64,000 bases of DNA from Arion vulgaris (taxonomy: Eukaryota > Mollusca > Gastropoda > Stylommatophora > Arionidae), in NCBI GenBank assembly GCA_020796225.1, contig CM036762.1, forward strand, positions 49,629,407 to 49,693,406, read 5' to 3'. Every line of letters begins with the position of its first letter. The first letter of the stretch is position 1. The notes below the pieces were generated by a model. The model did no database searches. It was not told the origin of the DNA and was given only the letters and a program-made list of their open reading frames with translations. Positions 1 through 10,084 of the stretch are shown here, one piece after another. The translations under genes were made by a program, and so were the position numbers.

Positions 1-2226
1 CTTCTACCACTCCTCTCAATTGTCCACAACTATCTTCTCCTCCCACCCAGGTTGTCTGCATCCCTCCAGACCTTCTCTTATCTGACAGCGAGAGTGTGTT
101 TAAGTAAGGGTCTAAAGTTTGTTCCTCTCCGACCCTCCTTGACCACTACTCTACTCTTCAAGATGTGAACCGTTTCCACCGTGGCTTGCGACTCAAATTC
201 CATTTTCATAACCAGGAGGACCCTCTAGAATATCACGACTCGAGTATGTTCTCCAAGTATTCTACTGCAAACGTGATTGAGTCCTAAACCTGGTGTCTCT
301 AACGCTCTTGATCTCTACATCAAGAATACTTCATACGACATTGGACTTCTCCACCCCAAACGCCTAGGACGTTCTAACATGTCACCGTCCGAGTTTCGTG
401 CTCTATCACACCTCCGTCGACGTAATGACATTGTTATCAAACCCGCTGATAAAGGTGGTTCCATAGTTGTATGGAGCAAAGACCTATATCTTCAGGAAGG
501 CCACAACCAACTACTGAACACCCTATTCTACAAAACTAGTTCTTCTGATGTCACACTATCTAACAATAGTAAGGTCCGCAACGTTATCAAGAACCTAATT
601 GCCTCTAAAGACCTTCCTACCGGCGCATCATCACTATGTGTCACCGACAGCTGTTTGATGCTCCCCAAAATTCATAAGCTCCACAATCGTGGTAGGCCTA
701 TTGTTTCTGCTTGCTCTTGTCCTACCGAACACATCTTCGAATTCTTGACAGTATCTTCAATCCTATAGTCACCACACTACCTTCATTCTTGAAAGATACT
801 AACCACACTTTGTCTGTTTTTTCCTCTATTAAGTTGTTGCCTGGCAGGACGTATCGTCTCTTCCTCCTTGATGTCTGTTCACTGTATACCTCTATACCTC
901 ATTCTGACGGACTTCAAGCTATCCAGTTTTTTCTCGACAGGAGAACTAATCCTCTTGTCTCCATCTCGACTCTCCTCGTCTTGCAGAACTAGTTCTCACT
1001 CTCAACTCCTTTCAGTTTAATGACCAGTTCTTTGAACAGATCAGTGGGGTCGCCATGGTTACTAAAATGGGACCCAGTTATGCTTGTCTATTCATGGGTC
1101 ATCTCGAACACTTAGTATGGAACCCTATGATGGCCCCTTCCGTCCGTGTATCATAGATACATCGATGATGGTGTATTAGAATTACCGATATGCCTGAAGC
1201 CGATTTGTCACGCTTCATTAACTTCATTAATGTCTTCAATCCTGCTATTCGGTTCACCTCTCACATCTCTACCTCTTGTGTCAATTTTCTTGACATCACT
1301 ATCACCATCAGCCTATCTACTATCACTACATCAGTATACTACAAGCCTACTGATACACATAGCTTTTTTTCTGTATAGCTCTTCCCATCCCCAGGCTTGT
1401 CGTGACTCTTTACCTTTCTCTTAACTCTTACGCCTTTGTCGCCTCTGTAGCGAGGACGACGATTTTCTCGATAGAGCTCACAAGATGCTTGATTTCTTCC
1501 GCAAGCGCCTATACCCGGAGAATGTGCTTACATCTGCCATGCATCGGGTTCAGCTAATTGCTCAACAGGAGGCCCTTTCCAACCAACATAGAACCTCCAA
1601 TTCTGACAGGGTTAAACTTATCTTAACTTTCCACCCTCATAGTTCCCTGGTGAAAAGGTCTTATTCCATCATCTCCCTATTCTTCAGTCTGATCCTGAGA
1701 CACGTTCAGTCTTCCAACACTATCATTTGGTGGCGTACAGACGGGACAGAAGCCTCAAGATTTGTTGGTACACAGTCGCCTCAAGCCTAATATCCAGAGT
1801 CACTTTGGCACCATCCAGTGTGGCCGACGGCGCTGTAATACATGTGCATATGTAATACAGACCCGCACTGTCTCTTTTCCTAAAGCTACGTATGTCATTC
1901 AAGACAATTTCACGTGTGAGTCCCGCAATATCATCTATGCCATCACCTGAAAGCGGTGCAACACTGCCTATATTGGGGAAACCGGCAAGAGGCTTAGTGA
2001 CCGATTCGCCCAACACTTACGCGATATTCGCCAATGCTCTGTGACCCCTGTGGCCACTCATTTCAATGATACTGGCCATTCAGGAGCTGATGATGTCCAG
2101 GTCATAGCCATCCGATCATGTTCCTCCAACGATCGCAGTCGATTCGCCCTGGAGAACCGTTTTATTTCATTTTATGGCACCTTGCGACCTCTTGTACTCA
2201 ACGCATTACATTCCTATGCTTCTTAG
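1..2226 (+). pseudogene. Penelope-like RT / GIY-YIG endonuclease, frameshifted
   Basis: Pieces in order are: the family block VIKPADKGGSIVVW (near 450-480), LPKIHK and GRPIVSA (near 660-710), motif A as LLDVCSLYTSIP (near 860-900), motif B as VAMVTKMGPSYA (near 1050-1085), and motif C as YIDD (near 1158). A Cys-rich CGRRRCNTC segment follows (near 1818-1845). The GIY-YIG part ends the protein: AYIGETGKRLSDRF near 1965-2010, then LENRFISFYGTLRP near 2150-2190. At least three frame changes and some stops separate these pieces. The protein would prime and copy the element RNA at chromosomal nicks. This copy is dead. Confidence 0.88.
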
Positions 2227-2439
2227 TACTGTCTTATCTCATGCCTTGTAATCTATATGTGTCTTTGCTCCATATATATAAGTTATTTATCCACTATATT
2301 GTTTCTCTTCTTTTCCACTTCCGGTTTTGTGTTGCACTCATTTCGTTATTCGTTTTTGTTCCCTGATTTTCATTAGATAAGTTTGAATGTTTCTACATGT
2401 GATCGTCCATTTGTAGTGTTCCTCGAAATTCGTCATTCT

Positions 2440-2530
2440 TGTTGTATTGTTTGCTTGATAAAGGCCTTTTGATCGAAACGTTGCTGTTTATCGTCACTGT
2501 TTCTGTATTTTGTAAAACTATAGTACTTTG
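2440..2530 (+). other. Conserved hairpin-bearing 3' tail motif of the Penelope-like family
   Basis: A segment running from TTGCTTGATAAAG to TCGAAACGTTGC is kept in all three copies: here, at about 16,217-16,265, and on the minus strand near 40,955-41,000. GAT..AAAG can pair with CTTT..GATC or GGTC. The differences between copies (ATC versus GTC) keep the pairing through a G-U. It looks somewhat like a hammerhead ribozyme core, which some Penelope-like elements carry. However, the CUGAUGA box is not intact (an A where the catalytic G would be), so activity is doubtful. Confidence 0.45.
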
Positions 2531-2620
2531 TTTTTACGTGTTTAGCTATGAATCTACAACCCTAACCAGACTGCAATAATTCCAGATCAAATGTAGACTG
2601 TAGACTCAACAGTTTCAGTT

Positions 2621-3538
2621 TCAGTTTGGAATATCTTCATTGCACTCCGGACATGTCCATAGGTGCTCCGATCTCCTTCGCAATATCTCCAACAGCGTCC
2701 AGCGACTGACCTTACCAGTTCTATTTTGATTGATGAGCCGATTCGTATACCTGTTGTACCGTTCTTTTCTTGCCACACTAATCTTCAAACCCGGTTCTCG
2801 CAATCTAGTAGTTGACGTGGATTGGTTTAGATGAAGGTCTTCTCTGCGGCCACGCTCTATGAGGGCGTTCACAATGTCAGCTCTGTCCGTTGGCTGGTCC
2901 TCTGATATAGCGGCAGAGCCAGCCAGTCTGTCTGCTCTCTCGTTGCCAACGACACCCATGTGCCCCGGAACAAAGACAAGTGTAATTCTGCAAATTGTTG
3001 ACGCCTGCAGTGATTCAGTCCATTGCCTGTGCACCGAACCGGCCTCCACCTCTCGGATCATACTCAATGAGTCACTCAGAATGCACGCATGAGTGTAGTT
3101 TTGTGACTCTAGCCAGAGTAGTGCATTAGTCACCGCCAGTACCTCCATTGTCATGCTGCTTGTTGTCATACTAAATGCACCACTGGCTTCCCTGACCATT
3201 CTGCCACATGAGCTTGCAGAGAAGGTCCATGCAGACTTTTCGTGACGAACTACCGATCCATCCGTGTAAATTACAACGTCGTCTGCATTGCAGTTTTCAT
3301 CGATAATGGCTTTGACGTCTGCATTCAACGCCACGGGATTTCCTTCTCTGCAACCTTTGTCAAATTTAATGATGGTTGAAAAATTGTCCAAGTATATTGG
3401 AGGCATCGGTATCCATTCTTCCCCATGGTCAATATTATTGAGCCCGCATACCAGCTGAACAGTATCTGCGGCACGGCCAACCCATGCCTTTCCCCGCTTT
3501 AGTCGATTTCCACCACTGGTGCTGAGCTGTTCATGCAA
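2621..3538 (-). pseudogene. LINE RNase H domain and C-terminal tail
   Basis: This 305-residue open stretch holds a typical RNase H fold. YTDGSVV carries the first Asp, MTMEVLAVTNAL the catalytic Glu, ILSDSLSMI the second Asp, and FVPGHMGVVGNERADRLAG the His and last Asp. All four acidic residues and the His are present. After it comes a basic tail ending in WTCPECNEDIPN, a possible zinc-binding end. In an active element the domain would degrade RNA in the RNA:DNA hybrid during target-primed insertion. It is longer than most open stretches in the window, but the upstream RT is broken. The true protein start lies upstream, in the RT. Confidence 0.85.
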
Positions 3539-4855
3539 TGGGTGATCCTTTTGGCACTTATTTTGAGATAGGCACGTGCTCTAGCTATCTTGAGTCTATA
3601 CTCCATGGTCGGAAAATCCAGGAGAAACCTCATCGCCACACAGGGTGTATCCATTGTGCAACCGAGGATGATGCACATAGCTTCGTTCTGTATTCTCTCC
3701 AGTCTTTCGATTTGCGTTTTGCTGACAGTGAGGGTGGCCATTGCATATTCAATGGTGGAGAGGACCAGTGTCTGATACAGGATGACAAGCAGTCGTTGCT
3801 TGATGTTAACAGCCGCCATGACTCTCATTGCCGCCAAACCTTTGCGTGCCTTGACAATGACACACAGGCTGCGGTCAAATGTCACACCCAAATATTTCAT
3901 CGATTTATCTATGGGCAAAACAATACCGCGAAGTTTCACACTAGGCGTACATGCGTTAACGGTGTGATTATTGAGTGAGAACCATGTCACTGCTGCTTTG
4001 GTAGGGTTGACTAGTGCACCTGAGACATCACACCAGTCTGTGATGCAGTCGAGTTCCTCTGTACCTCACCGGCAACTGCATCCCTGTCTTTCCTTGTCTA
4101 TACACTAGGATGTCATCAGCAAATGACAGAGTTCTACCTCTGCCATCGAGTTGTTGTTCTGTGATTGACACCGTGTATATATTGAATAAGACAGGGAGAG
4201 AGGAGAGCCCTGTGGCAATCCGGAATGTACAGTCACCGGTTCAGAAAACCAACCACCACATCGCAGTACGACCTTCCTTTTGAACAGCGCAGCAGCTATC
4301 CATCGGATGTATAGAGGATGCACCTGGAGTTTGATGAGCCGGTGCATACGATAATCATAGGGCACTCTGTTGTATGCGTCTTCCAAGTCCACCATTGCTG
4401 CACATGTTTCATTACCTGCATGGAAACCCTCGAAGACATCATAGGCGAAGACCGCAGCATTGCACCATGTTTGTTTCCCAGATCTGTAACCTCCAAGAGT
4501 TGGTGGGTAGATATGCCAACTTTAGAGGTCCCATGCAGTCGACGTGCCACGATTTTCTCAAGAAGCTTGCCTGTCGTGTTTTGCAATGCAATGATTCAGT
4601 AGCCGGCTTTCTGAGAGTGATCTTTGTTGGGCTTCGGCAATGATAGTAGGTAGCTATGAAGCCACTCCTCCCTGATCTCACCGTCTTGGATGCTGACGTT
4701 GAATTAGTTTACCAGTCCCTCGATGTCGTCTTTTGATAAATCAGTAATATCCTTGTATCGAATGCCATCAGGCCCTGGCGCAGTGCTTCCAGAGGTTTTC
4801 AGTGTTGTCCTGATGACCTCCGCAGTTATACATAGCTCTTCATCCAACACAACAG
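3499..4855 (-). pseudogene. LINE reverse transcriptase, frameshifted
   Basis: Minus-strand pieces in order: TAPGPDGIRYKDI (about 4780), GKLLEKIVARRL (about 4555), motif A as MVDLEDAYNRVPYDY (about 4390), motif B as SGLPQGSPLS (about 4210), motif C as LSFADDILVYR (about 4110), and the thumb segment MKYLGVTFDRSL with LERIQNEAMCIILG (3900-3670). The polymerase Asp pair of motif C (FADD) is retained. Several frame changes separate the pieces. Family identity rests on this motif order plus the RNase H that follows. Confidence 0.82.
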
Positions 4856-4859
4856 TGCT

Positions 4860-5117
4860 GCTCAACAAACACTTACATAGACTAGGAATGAGTCAAATAG
4901 CTCTCTGCCAGTGTCAACAGGCGGAACAGACTCAGGAGCATGTTCTGCAAGACTGTCCTACAAGACTGTGAGAACTGAGAAACAACATGTGGTCACACCC
5001 AGTTGACCTAAACGAGCGAAACGAAGCTTTGGGGAAACCTGACAGACCTGAAGCTGACTGCACATTTTGTGGTCCACAGTAAACTAAGAGCATGACCAGA
5101 GATTGCTGAAGAAGAAG
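4860..5117 (+). mobile_element. 3'-end fragment of an RNase H-bearing LINE (nested)
   Basis: The + strand encodes LNKHLHRLGMSQIALCQCQQ and AEQTQEHVLQDCP, followed by a short 3' UTR ending in a GAAGAAGAAG tail. The same tail fragment recurs at about 12,040-12,357 (+) and 40,279-40,450 (-). It matches the segment after RNase H in the LINE at 33.7-35.6 kb (LRTGHNKLRAH, EHVLQDCQ). It interrupts the minus-strand LINE around it. Confidence 0.75.
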
Positions 5118-5188
5118 TTTTGTATACATTTTCTACAACAATGTGCAAACAAAATGCATAATGTATCAACGTAATAATATATGTTATA

Positions 5189-5590
5189 TTATAGCCTTGG
5201 TATAGTTTGGTATCCCCACCTTTCTAAATTACTGTTAAAATCTCCCACTACTAGAGAATTTGTATTGGTCAGTGTCATGGTTTCCAGCATAAGGGCTCTG
5301 TTAGTTCGAATCTGTTTGATGTCTACAAAGATCCCAATTCCTGTGATTTCTGCTTCACCATTTGTGCTGACTTCTATCTGTTTCGTGGTGTATTTGTTGC
5401 TCACGAGTTACCCCCATCCTCCGTTTGGCATTATCTGTATAACTATAACCTCAGACAGAAAATCTGTGGGGGTTCGATGTGTGATTCCTGAATACATGCA
5501 AGGCCTATTTTTCACTGCTAGGGCCTGCCTTTTTGGTGTAAATGTCCTCGGCGTTCCAACGGATTATGTTAAATCTCCTGAGTCTGGTGG
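5189..5590 (-). pseudogene. LINE apurinic-type endonuclease fragment
   Basis: On the minus strand the frame includes NSLVVGDFNSNLERWGYQ near 5245, the GDFNS block that holds catalytic Asp and Asn of LINE endonucleases. Upstream, in another frame, is a degenerate start resembling IIRWNAEDIYTKKA and a PHRFSV segment. The domain is truncated after GDFNS and frameshifted. It probably belongs to the I-type LINE just downstream on the same strand. Confidence 0.7.
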
Positions 5591-5599
5591 ATTTTGATC

Positions 5600-6010
5600 T
5601 TCAAGATTTTCCTACCGCTCATTTGCACGGCGCACGGCGACTACATTTGGGAAAGTTATTTATAATATGAATTCAACTGGCTGTAGCGTCCAACCATTGC
5701 CAGAGCACCATCGACAGCAGACTAGATATTATTCAGCGGAATTCTGTTTGCTTAAAAATGGTATTCCAATACGTCAAATATAGATTTGTCTTTATTATCC
5801 GTTTCTAATAGTTTTGCAAATAATAGTTCTTGACAAATGTTTTCATCTTTTATGAAGCGAACGTGCGCCAGATGTAAAGACCCATTTGTTGGTAAAAAAA
5901 AGACGCATCAAGTTATAAAAAAAAGCTTCAAAACTAGTCGTTAAAACATCATTTCGACGATTCATCTCTACACTGTGTTATTTCTCAATGAGACTTAAAA
6001 AATAATTTCA
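5600..6010. other. No gene seen
   Basis: AT-rich sequence with stops in all frames. I recognise no domain, RNA gene or repeat here. Confidence 0.4.
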
Positions 6011-6620
6011 GACCGCGGCGTATGCAGTACAGAACGCAGAACCTCACCCACCGCTGGAAGTATCAACTCTTTGCCAATAGTGTGCGGTTTTTCTGATTTA
6101 GCAATAAGTAGGAAATGTTGCTTGAAGAGGTAACCCATAATTTTCTTGTTTTGCTGCCGCTGAAACCATACAAGCCAAAGTTGGACATCTCGAATGTTGA
6201 CCTGTAATCTTGAATATAAGATAAATTTTCATCTTTTCTGCCAGGATGCATTTTGCTCACATGTCCTTCTAATCGAGCTGGTTTCATAGCTTTATGTGAA
6301 AACATCTTGTGGCAAATTCAGACACATTGATAATGTCTTGTTTGTGGGTGATTGAATAAAACATATTTCAAATATTCGACATCATAGTGTCTGGATTTCT
6401 TCTTTGATTCCGACATAACCTGATACAATATGCATAGATTCTGTCTATTGCACTATTAATCGTTGTACGTGGGCAGGACTCGCGTGACTTTAAATTTTCA
6501 GCTTAGGGGGGCGGCGGATGGTTCTCAACGCCCCCCCAAAATTTACCTTTAAACCCAGCGCCTCCTTGCAACTTCTCAGCGCCCCCGGTGGTGATACCGC
6601 CCCGTTGGGAACCTATGGTT
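6010..6620 (-). mobile_element. ZBED/hAT-like DNA transposon fragment
   Basis: On the minus strand, AMKPARLEGHVSKMHPGRKD (about 6290-6235) matches the BED-finger region of ZBED5-like hAT-derived proteins. One frameshift later, FLLIAKSEKPHTIGKEL and ILPAVGEV (about 6115-6030) match the next conserved block of the same family. Upstream on that strand (about 6490-6620) is a GC-rich stretch with runs of C and a GGTTCCCAACGGGG-type end, plausibly the 5' terminus. The catalytic domain is absent, so this is a 5' fragment. Confidence 0.65.
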
Positions 6621-6624
6621 TAAG

Positions 6625-7250
6625 CGATGGATACTTCTAGAATACAGTAATAAGCAATCAAGTCAGTCTAAAAATTGAAAACTTAGGTCTCGGTTTGTAA
6701 GGTCATTTGGACTTTAAAAAAAAAATTCTTAACGTATTGTTCGTGCAGACTTTCTTGAAAAAGGAACAATAATAAACTCTGAACGTTACATTGAAACTAT
6801 CACTGCCTTATGTAGAAGAATCAGGCGGAACTTTACATTGAAACTATCACTGCCTTATGTAGAAGAATCAGGCAGAACTTTACATTGAAACTATCACTGC
6901 CTTATGTAGAAGAATCAGGCGGATTGGAATAGGAAAGTAAACACATCATCAACACTACAACGTCAGACGTCACATAAGTGCAGCAACAAGGAATGCTGTC
7001 GTTAGGTAAAAGATATCGTTAGATGATAGGCATGAACAGCGGTAGCTTCATTTGAGAAAGAAGGAAAGGTAAATTACAAGAACTTGGCCGCAATTTTGAA
7101 GCTGGTACAAATAATTAACAACCAAATGACAGACTAGCAATGAGAAATGAAATACATTGTTAAGCGAGTTTAGCTTGTCTTGAGACGAATCGTACACACT
7201 GTTAGTAACACATCAGTGTTTCAGTGTTTCACAGCGCAATAAAGTCTATT
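6625..7250. other. No gene; 47-bp triplet repeat and a conserved array spacer
   Basis: Apart from the 47-bp repeat listed separately, the stretch near 7045-7190 (AAGAAGGAAAGGTAAATTAC, then ATTGTTAAGCGAGTTTAGCT) matches spacer sequence near 16,470, 19,280, 35,830 and 40,210. It is therefore part of the GPCR duplication unit. No ORF is recognisable. Confidence 0.5.
6781..6921. repeat. Tandem repeat, 47-bp unit x 3
   Basis: Three near-identical units start at 6781, 6828 and 6875, each containing ACATTGAAACTATCACTGCC. Only one or two bases differ between copies, so the expansion is recent. Confidence 0.9.
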
Positions 7251-7252
7251 TA

Positions 7253-7922
7253 GTTTAGTTTAGCTTAGTTTAGTCGTCAGATCATCATCACTGCACGTAG
7301 GGCCAATTAGTTCATAAGTGCTCCGATCTCCTCCTCAGTATGCCTCTCAGTGTGTGGCGACTAACGACACCGGTTCAGTGTTTGTTTACTATTCTTCTTT
7401 GGCTACCAGCATAGTGTTCTTGTCTGGTCACATCACATTTGATTTGGAATTATTACAGTTTGGTTAGTGTTGCAAATTCAATACTATTACTTGAATCATG
7501 TCACGCCTTCTCTCCCTTATAGAATTCCTAAGATCAACCTGGTCCATTGCTGGTCCACATTTTACAGCAGCCATACATGCAAGCCTATCTGCTTTTACAG
7601 CAGCCATACATGCAAGCCTATCTGCTTTTACAGCAGCCATACATGCAAGCCTATCTGCACGTTCCTTTCCCCTTACACCTGCATACCCTGGCACAAAAAC
7701 AAAACTGATTTTTGTCAGCCTAAACCTCCTCATCGATTTCATCCATTGTCTCCGAGCCCAACACTTTTTAATCTACCGGAGCATACTCATTGAGTCACTA
7801 AAAGAACATCAATGGATAAGGGTAAGTGATTCCAGCCAGACTATCTCGTTAGTTACTGTCACGATTTACATAGTGAGACTGCTCGTAGTCACGGCAAAAC
7901 CACCACTGTCTTCATTCAAAAC
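7253..7922 (-). mobile_element. 5'-truncated I-type LINE with target-site duplication
   Basis: Both flanks carry AGTCTATTTA (7243-7252 and 7923-7932), a 10-bp target duplication. The element is read on the minus strand and ends in a CTAAA-type short tandem tail (7253-7275 on the given strand), as I-type LINEs do. It holds the C-terminal half of an RNase H domain and its tail. The insertion interrupts the conserved spacer of the GPCR unit, which resumes at 7923. Confidence 0.85.
7464..7742 (-). pseudogene. LINE RNase H C-terminus with an internal 33-bp triplication
   Basis: The frame reads ISFVFVPGYAGVRGKERADR and is followed by LACMAAVK. The conserved GH of RNase H is GY here, and the usual N of GNE is K. 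An 11-residue block (ADRLACMAAVK) then occurs three times in a row because a 33-bp segment was triplicated (about 7564-7662). The repeat keeps the frame. The domain is truncated at its N-terminus and would not be active. Confidence 0.8.
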
Positions 7923-8710
7923 AGTCTATTTAAAGTATATTTAAGCCAAAGTACATCACTTTCAACTTAAAACCAATAATATTTTAGTTATACCAGAATG
8001 CGTTTGCTATGCGTACGTGAAAAATAAAAATAAATGTGTGTTATTTTAATAACATTATTGGTGAGTCAAAGCTATGCCCAGCTAAAAGCTCATGTTTCTA
8101 CTGGAGCGAACATAAAGTGTGATTATGACAACGGCGTTTTAGTTCAGAAAAACAGAGAGTGTGAGAGAGAGAGAGAGAGAGTGAGAGAGAGAGAGAGGCG
8201 GACAGAGACATAGATAGATAAAGTGTCAATCTTTGCGAAGTGTACGCCTCCTTATTATAAATTAAAAAATCGATCATAGACAACAGAAGTAAGGAAACCA
8301 ACTAACACTACTAGCAGTAATATATGTTACGTCAATCAAGCATACATTCGACATATCTGGTATGTTTTAACAAGACCAATTATTTTCATACTCCTTTTAA
8401 AATTGTGTGACTTTGGATAAATAACATTCAGCGATTATTACAATATATTCTACTTTATCTAAAAGCCAGCGAACAGTGCTATACTAATTATGATTGAAGA
8501 TTACAAATATTAGTATTGAAAAATTTCACGTTTTACTGTCGTAAAAACATTAAACCATAGTAGTTATTTATTATTCACAATTTCTAATATTTAAGAAGAA
8601 AAATATTTATCCATGACAACCTACATTGAAAAAATATTAAGATAATAAATACAATTTAAATTTCATTGATGAACAAGAATCAAGTGTAGTGTTTGAAACT
8701 GTGAACCAAC
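7923..8710. promoter_or_regulatory. 5' conserved block of GPCR G1
   Basis: Segments shared with the other units are: GAGTCAAAGCTATG (about 8065, diverged from the usual AGTCAATATTTTATG), TACGCCTCCTTATTA (about 8242), CTAACACTACTAGCAG (about 8300), AATAAATAACATTCAGCG (about 8418), and the leader GTGTTTGAAACTGTGAACC just before the ATG. A GA-rich microsatellite lies at about 8158-8200. The block presumably contains the promoter, which is an inference from conservation only. Confidence 0.55.
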
Positions 8711-9634
8711 ATGAATACAAGCTTGCCAAATTTGAAGTTTTGTTACATATTCACGTGGGTAGATATTGTTTATTTAAGTGTTGGAATAATTGTCGTTTTC
8801 GAGAATGTTTTGATGATATTTATAATATTACGGACACAAAGGCTTCACAACATCGCAAACATTTTCATAACATCTTTAGCTGTGTCAGATCTGATCGTTG
8901 GATTACTTGATAGTTTGTCTAGCATCGTTTTAGCTGCAACTGGCTTTTCTGAACGGGTATCCAGGAATGTGATATTTGTGATGGATATATGTAATTCAGG
9001 AATGTTGTTCTGCTCATATCTTCACATGACACTGATTGCTGTTGAACGTTATGTTTACATCGCTTACCCTTACTTTCATTCTAGACATGTCACTGAAAAG
9101 TTTGTCATGAAATGTGTACTCGGTGTTTGGATTCTAGTCATACTTGGTACAACAATATCGGTTGTTTTTCAGAACAGTGAGAACTATTGTCAACATGGAG
9201 ATTTAGAATCCCACAGTTTTGTATATGTTAGCTGCTTAATGAATGTATTACTTCTTATTGCAATTTGTTCAGTGTATTTCAAAATAGTTGCTTTATCGTT
9301 GAAACATCGGCGATCAATTGCTATCTCCAATGAAGCTGTATTGGACTCTGGATCTTTAAACCACACCAGAATGAGCACGGACAGATGGGTACACATGATA
9401 AAATCTATTCGTTTCTTTTTAGTGATGACAGGTTCCTTAGTTGTAATGACAATTCCTGTGACAGTTTATCTTTTAATTAACATTTTAAGTAAGAATACTA
9501 ATCAAAGTGTCATCAATACGATTACATATATTCCAAGCTTACATTCGGCAGTGAATTTATTTATTAACATTTTCATGAACACTGATTTCAAACAAGCAGT
9601 CAAAAAATGTTTTCATTGTGAAACTGTCCGCTAA
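8711..9634 (+). CDS. GPCR G1, rhodopsin-class orphan receptor
   Basis: This is an intronless 307-residue seven-helix receptor. An N-glycosylation site (NTS) is at residues 2-4. TM1 has the FENVL form of N1.50, TM2 SLAVSDLIVGL with D2.50, TM3 ends in VERY, and TM4 contains W4.50. ECL2 keeps one Cys (ENYC). The usual Cys3.25, Pro5.50, CWxP and NPxxY are missing; TM7 reads AVNLFINIF. ICL3 is three residues shorter than in its paralogues. The C-tail is about ten residues with a possible palmitoylation pair (CFHC). The start is the ATG in CCAACATGA, conserved in all paralogues. It would signal from the plasma membrane through G proteins. Its ligand is unknown, and helix 1 plus the missing prolines recall the melanocortin/cannabinoid/adenosine group. 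Confidence 0.93.
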   Translation: MNTSLPNLKFCYIFTWVDIVYLSVGIIVVFENVLMIFIILRTQRLHNIANIFITSLAVSDLIVGLLDSLSSIVLAATGFSERVSRNVIFVMDICNSGMLFCSYLHMTLIAVERYVYIAYPYFHSRHVTEKFVMKCVLGVWILVILGTTISVVFQNSENYCQHGDLESHSFVYVSCLMNVLLLIAICSVYFKIVALSLKHRRSIAISNEAVLDSGSLNHTRMSTDRWVHMIKSIRFFLVMTGSLVVMTIPVTVYLLINILSKNTNQSVINTITYIPSLHSAVNLFINIFMNTDFKQAVKKCFHCETVR

Positions 9635-10048
9635 TTTGTGACTAGGAAACATTACATTTAATAATCGAATATTTTCCAAGTTATTTCATTTGGTTTCATG
9701 TGTCACAGATACGATATCACGAAAGTAGTCGATTACAAACGTCAATTTGATAATAATCACGACTATGGCAAGCAAAACGAATACAGCATGGAAGCTGAAA
9801 AATAAAATGTAATGTAATGTACTTTATCGTTTTGCTGTTGTATTAACAAGTGACAGTTTTCATTCTTCATAAACAACATCACAGTTATCGTTTTGCTGTT
9901 GTATTAACAAGTGACAGTTTTCAGTCTTCATAAACAACATCACAGTTGAATATCAGATGTTCAACAATCTTCAAGATAGAGAAAATATATTCTTCGCCAC
10001 CAGCTCCACCAGGCAAGCTTTTTAGAGGTATAATCAATCTCAAGTCAC

Positions 10049-10051
<3 letters not shown>
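9635..10051. other. GPCR G1 3' flank with 61-bp direct repeat
   Basis: About 9640-9790 is the 3' flank shared by all units (TTTCATTTGGTTTCATGTGT, then GATACGATATCACGAAAGTA). A 61-bp segment is repeated in tandem at 9824-9884 and 9885-9945. The stretch around 9950-10,050 (AACAATCTTCAAGAT) recurs at about 22,080 and 60,140. No ORF. Confidence 0.7.

Positions 10052-10081
<30 letters not shown>
10052..10081. repeat. (TA)n microsatellite
   Basis: A pure run of alternating T and A, followed about 20 bases later by a poly-A run near 10,100. Confidence 0.95.
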
Positions 10082-10082
<1 letters not shown>

Positions 10083-10084
10083 AT

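Larger units (their letters stand above)
1..2575 (+). mobile_element. Penelope-like retroelement, copy 1 (decayed, starts before the window)
   Basis: Coding sequence is recognisable from the first bases to the stop at 2226. It is followed by a 3' tail to about 2575 that recurs at 16.0-16.33 kb and, inverted, at 40.87-41.03 kb. Penelope-like elements carry a reverse transcriptase plus a GIY-YIG endonuclease, and both are visible here in that order. The reading frame is broken several times, so this copy cannot make a full protein. The exact 3' boundary is set only by where similarity to copy 2 stops. Confidence 0.9.
2590..5600 (-). mobile_element. I-type LINE with endonuclease, RT and RNase H (decayed, interrupted)
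   Basis: Read on the minus strand, the domains run endonuclease (5590-5189), RT (4855-3500), then RNase H and a Cys-bearing tail (3540-2620). This is the order of I-superfamily non-LTR retrotransposons. Between endonuclease and RT lies a + strand fragment of another LINE (about 4860-5117), and the endonuclease-RT linker is missing. Related RNase H pieces occur at 7253-7922 (minus) and about 23,255-23,590 (plus). Multiple frameshifts show the copy is inactive. Confidence 0.85.

Noticed and set aside
2460..2490. A functional hammerhead ribozyme in the Penelope-like tail.
   Set aside because: The invariant CUGAUGA core is not present (A in place of the catalytic G), so only a hammerhead-like hairpin is claimed.
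5181..5597. A 138-codon + ORF with hydrophobic stretches.
   Set aside because: The minus strand encodes a LINE endonuclease block (GDFNS), so the + frame is a shadow.
8689..8910. An alternative-frame + ORF of 73-82 codons overlaps the start of nearly every GPCR (for example at 17,478, 20,830, 28,140, 38,756 and 43,083).
   Set aside because: It follows from high nucleotide identity among paralogues. In G8 it is stopped early, it lacks an ATG in several copies, and it shows no domain.
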